Positions 39,175 through 40,280 of a stretch of 40,280 nucleotides of DNA are shown one piece after another. This stretch comes from a virus. The notes beneath the pieces are model-generated. The model saw only the letters and a program-made list of their open reading frames with translations, was not told the DNA's origin and made no database searches. The position numbers and the translations under genes were made by a program. The stretch lies in IMG/VR virus record IMGVR_UViG_3300045282_000069, positions 1 through 40,280 of that record. One strand, written 5' to 3'. The stretch's first letter is position 1, and each line of letters opens with the position of its first letter.

Positions 39175-39401
39175 GGCAGCACCGCGATCTTCGGAATGGA
39201 AACAAGACCGCGATAGTCGCCGTCGTGGCCCATGTCGTCTCGGGCCAGAGTGACGTACTCGTCCGTCTCGTCGACGACAAACCCGACCGACGTGATGACC
39301 TCCGGCTTCGGGAAGTCGTGCCTGTCCACCTGGCCGTTCTGAAGGCTGGAGTCGATCCAGCGCACCGTCCGTGGGGACGGAGTGGCGGCAGAATCGCTCA
39401 C
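39171..39401 (-). CDS. hypothetical protein, 76 aa
   Basis: GTG 39401 overlaps the previous stop. The beta-rich sequence (VITSVGFVVDETDEYVTLAR then GLVSIPKIAVL) matches a small conserved type found in actinophage early operons. Function unknown. Confidence 0.6.
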   Translation of the reverse strand: MSDSAATPSPRTVRWIDSSLQNGQVDRHDFPKPEVITSVGFVVDETDEYVTLARDDMGHDGDYRGLVSIPKIAVLP

Positions 39402-39589
39402 TTGTCCTCCGATCTCACGTCGGTCACCATCACGCTCTTGACGCGCTCGGACGCCTTCGAGCGGATCACGCCCGCGAGTTGCTCGCCGTAGCGTTCGGCC
39501 TCGGCTCGGGAGGGTGCGTCGAGGAAGACGATGATCTCCACGACGAACTCGCTAGACGTAGCGGCAGTCGGTTCGTTCCGCTCAGCCAT
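39398..39589 (-). CDS. hypothetical protein, 63 aa
   Basis: ATG 39589 starts eight bases before the upstream stop. The protein has FVVEIIVFLDAPSRAEAERY then GVIRSKASERVKSVMVTDV, an alpha/beta ferredoxin-like pattern. No family is recognised. Confidence 0.55.
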   Translation of the reverse strand: MAERNEPTAATSSEFVVEIIVFLDAPSRAEAERYGEQLAGVIRSKASERVKSVMVTDVRSEDK

Positions 39590-40001
39590 ACAGCACCTCG
39601 TCAGTGGTCGAACACGTCCAGCGCAGGAACGGAAGCCCCTTCTCCTTCGCCAAACGGCTGAGACAACGCGGGCAGAGGATGCCCGGCGCGGCGTGGCCGT
39701 CAGGGTGGCGAGCCCGTCCAGTGACGGCCTCCCAGATCGCATCGGGCGCGTGATAGACGACGCCGACCGGCCGACCGCAGTGCTGGCAAAGCTCGGTCTT
39801 GTATCGGCGGACGAGCATCCAGTAGATCGCTCGCCACGTCGCGCGGCGGTTGTCGAACTTCCTCGCGTAGAGGACAGCGCCGATGCCGGTCAGGCGGAAG
39901 ATCAGGCGGCCGTTGTTCGGGTCGTCCGGCGTTCCGGCTCCGCGTCTCCAGAGGCCGTTCCAGCGCCAGCGCCGTGGCGATGCAGTAGCTGCAGACTTCA
40001 T
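39582..40001 (-). CDS. zinc-ribbon protein, 139 aa
   Basis: ATG 40001 overlaps the previous stop. A basic N-terminus (TASPRRWRWNGLWRR) precedes a domain with LCQHCGRPVGVVYHAP and GILCPRCLSRLAKE, a C-x2-C ... C-x2-C ribbon. It probably binds DNA in replication or transcription; no specific family is assigned. Confidence 0.6.
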   Translation of the reverse strand: MKSAATASPRRWRWNGLWRRGAGTPDDPNNGRLIFRLTGIGAVLYARKFDNRRATWRAIYWMLVRRYKTELCQHCGRPVGVVYHAPDAIWEAVTGRARHPDGHAAPGILCPRCLSRLAKEKGLPFLRWTCSTTDEVLYG

Positions 40002-40171
40002 AGCTCGACCGTCCAGAAGAACGGCCGCCTCCGCGTCTTGCCGCACCGCAGGCAGTCCTCGATGACCGCCTGCTCGGTCGCTGGCCGCTGGCGCACCCAC
40101 AGGTGCCGGTGGAACAGGCGGCGTAGGCCGTGGACGGCTGGCAACGGATCCGCGGCAGAGTCGCTATGCAT
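39998..40171 (-). CDS. small CxxC protein, 57 aa
   Basis: ATG 40171 starts MHSDSAADPLPAVHGLRRLF, followed by VIEDCLRCGKTRRRPFF with a C-x2-C pair. Stop overlaps the next ATG. Likely a zinc-binding accessory; unknown role. Confidence 0.55.
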   Translation of the reverse strand: MHSDSAADPLPAVHGLRRLFHRHLWVRQRPATEQAVIEDCLRCGKTRRRPFFWTVEL

Positions 40172-40280
40172 CGGCGTCAACACCCCTGAAGCCGATCCAG
40201 CCGTGCTTCGAGAACGGCGGCGAGTCATCCTTGAACCAGCCATGCTCAACAACGCGGCCTGGCGTACCTGAGGGATTACT
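40164..40280 (-). CDS. hypothetical protein, 5' end outside window
   Basis: Thirty-eight codons remain (GTPGRVVEHGWFKDDSPPFS through GFRGVDADA, TAG stop), entering from the right edge. If the window is circular, its start would lie around base 12, overlapping the end of the left-edge gene. Confidence 0.5.
   Translation of the reverse strand, partial: SNPSGTPGRVVEHGWFKDDSPPFSKHGWIGFRGVDADA

Noticed and set aside
1-40280. integrase, classical repressor, tRNA genes, CRISPR arrays, insertion sequences
   Set aside because: Looked for these on both strands; found no tyrosine/serine recombinase motifs, no cloverleaf candidates, and no spaced identical repeats other than the coding 60-bp units.
1-40280. 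direct terminal repeats at the two window ends
   Set aside because: The first and last 20 bases do not match, so no overlap was left in the window; circularity rests on gene continuity only.

Overview
The window looks like the genome of a tailed actinobacterial phage with long-tail (siphovirus-type) morphology and an HK97-type head. The basis is high GC content, actinophage-style minor tail proteins, a NlpC/P60 endolysin, and the order terminase, portal, protease, capsid, connectors, tail tube, frameshifted tail chaperone, tape measure, minor tail, lysis. Host genus cannot be read from the sequence. Every gene I can support lies on the minus strand, so transcription runs from high to low coordinates; most neighbours overlap by ATGA, GTGA or TGATG, which indicates translational coupling. 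I saw no integrase, recognisable immunity repressor, tRNA or CRISPR array. The two edges probably join: read across the end, the gene leaving at base 1 gains CAG TAA from bases 40280-40276 and would stop. That fits a complete, circularly mapped genome of about 40.3 kb, though it is an inference. On that map the genome is three leftward operons, each headed by the same promoter-operator module: a -35/-10 pair with 17-bp spacing, then a palindrome GTCTAGTTCCCTAGA 6-7 bp downstream. Operon P1 (base 673 leftward, then 40280 to 34380) carries a small helix-turn-helix protein, zinc-ribbon proteins, a VRR-NUC nuclease, a primase-polymerase/RepA-like helicase with an iteron-like repeat cluster at its 3' end, a second helix-turn-helix protein and two tiny membrane proteins. 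Operon P2 (5500 to 648) carries recombination functions (RecE-like exonuclease, Sak4/RecA-like ATPase), many tiny coupled genes and a lytic-transglycosylase-like protein. Operon P3 (34100 to 5546) carries a few small genes, two hairpins, an HNH nuclease, terminase and the whole virion and lysis region. The late operon has two unusual blocks. One is a glycan-modification island at 16.0-20.2 kb, between head-tail connector and tail genes: three family-2-like glycosyltransferases, a NodB-like deacetylase, a GNAT-like acyltransferase and a methyltransferase-fold protein, with one HNH nuclease inside it and another just upstream. The other is a set of beta-rich appendage-type proteins placed upstream of terminase and between capsid and connector, including a 324-residue protein built of about twelve 20-residue repeats. 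After the lysis genes come a secreted beta-helix protein with a Thr-rich linker and a protein resembling the Rhodococcus VapA family. Several places show real-looking proteins encoded in two frames at once: the tail chaperone with a canonical C CCT TTG slip site, the primase tail hiding a zinc ribbon in the -1 frame, and several nested membrane or cysteine-rich genes.
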